Shown: in pieces, positions 63,692-64,000 of the stretch
How positions within the stretch are numbered: position 1 is the first letter of the stretch
Layout of the letters: the number at the start of each line of letters is the position of its first letter
The notes under the pieces: model-generated
The model's input: only the letters and a program-made list of their open reading frames with translations
Database searches by the model: none
Told to the model about the DNA's origin: nothing
NCBI GenBank assembly: GCA_903632075.3
Contig: CAHIKZ030000813.1
Coordinates: forward strand, 992,501 to 1,056,500
DNA: 64,000 bases
Direction of reading: 5' to 3'
Source: Acanthosepion pharaonis
Lineage: Eukaryota; Mollusca; Cephalopoda; Sepiida; Sepiidae
Program-made: the position numbers and the translations under genes

Positions 63692-64000
63692 TGATTAAGA
63701 ATTAAATTATATATTTGTAATATTTTAAATGGGGTATTTAAAAACCCCAGGACAATAATTCTGTTACAAGGCTCCGTTCTGCTAACAGTGGGTTAATAGA
63801 AAGCTAAAAGGCTATTTCGAAAGATTACTTAGCTTATGGCCATATATGGAGTTATAAAAATGGCCGTCGATACGCAAACTGATTTAAGAGACGTTTGGAT
63901 GAAAAAGAAAGTAACAACTGTATTTTGCCAGAAAATTTGCTGCTTGTGTTCCAATTTAACATATTAAATTTATTTGAACCTAAAATAATAATTAAAAAAA
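63692..64000. other. AT-rich window end
   Basis: Nothing recognised. Confidence 0.4.

Overview
The window reads as intergenic DNA from an animal, most likely a mollusc and probably an octopus-like cephalopod. That assignment is inference from general character: very AT-rich DNA, dozens of long (TA)n tracts, abundant tRNA- and 5S-headed SINEs, and decayed LINE, Penelope-like and Tc1/mariner copies. I found no host protein-coding gene with a credible exon structure, no CRISPR array, no operons and no functional rRNA or tRNA gene. Almost every open frame longer than 60 codons is a microsatellite artefact, a satellite artefact or a piece of a mobile element.

Layout. 0.8-4.1 kb: a head-to-tail run of 3' ends of a non-LTR retrotransposon with a CCHC knuckle and a PD-(D/E)XK endonuclease (R2/R4/Dong type), joined at (AAT)n tracts. 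4.85-6.54 kb: a 64-bp satellite. 6.9-10.5 kb: a Helitron-like end, an RTE-type LINE, a CR1-type LINE, a pol II promoter-like segment and an LTR-like hairpin-rich repeat. 11.2-15 kb: SINEs, a Tc1-like deletion derivative and Penelope-like (PLE) fragments. 16.4-18.4 kb: a reverse-strand LINE ORF2 split by a 472-bp 5S-rRNA-headed SINE. 18.4-24 kb: PLE fragments, a decayed Tc1 element and two mariners. 26 kb: a 27-bp tandem repeat. 27-34 kb: small elements, palindromes and another LINE 3' end. 35.0-36.4 kb: a hAT-like element containing a solo LTR. 37.5-44.3 kb: PLE copies, including the best-preserved one with reverse transcriptase and GIY-YIG regions. 45-50.7 kb: CR1 fragments, SINEs, a minisatellite and a Tc1-like transposase relic. 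50.75-55.0 kb: a 32-bp satellite containing the second 5S-headed SINE. 55-64 kb: CR1, RTE, SINE and R4-like copies, large hairpins and a mariner MITE.

No genes act together in a pathway here. What links the elements is parasitism: SINEs with pol III promoters would rely on LINE enzymes, and MITEs and deletion derivatives on full-length transposases. Insertion order is visible in several places: SINE into LINE, LTR into hAT, a MITE-like element into mariner, SINE into satellite.

Candidates for something undescribed are the 5S-headed SINE (two copies with target-site duplications and no TTTT terminator), the 32-bp satellite that is open in all three forward frames, the LINE 3' ends chained through (AAT)n, and recurrent hammerhead-like motifs at Penelope and SINE ends. 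All matches to families were made by eye from remembered family features; none was confirmed by a search.
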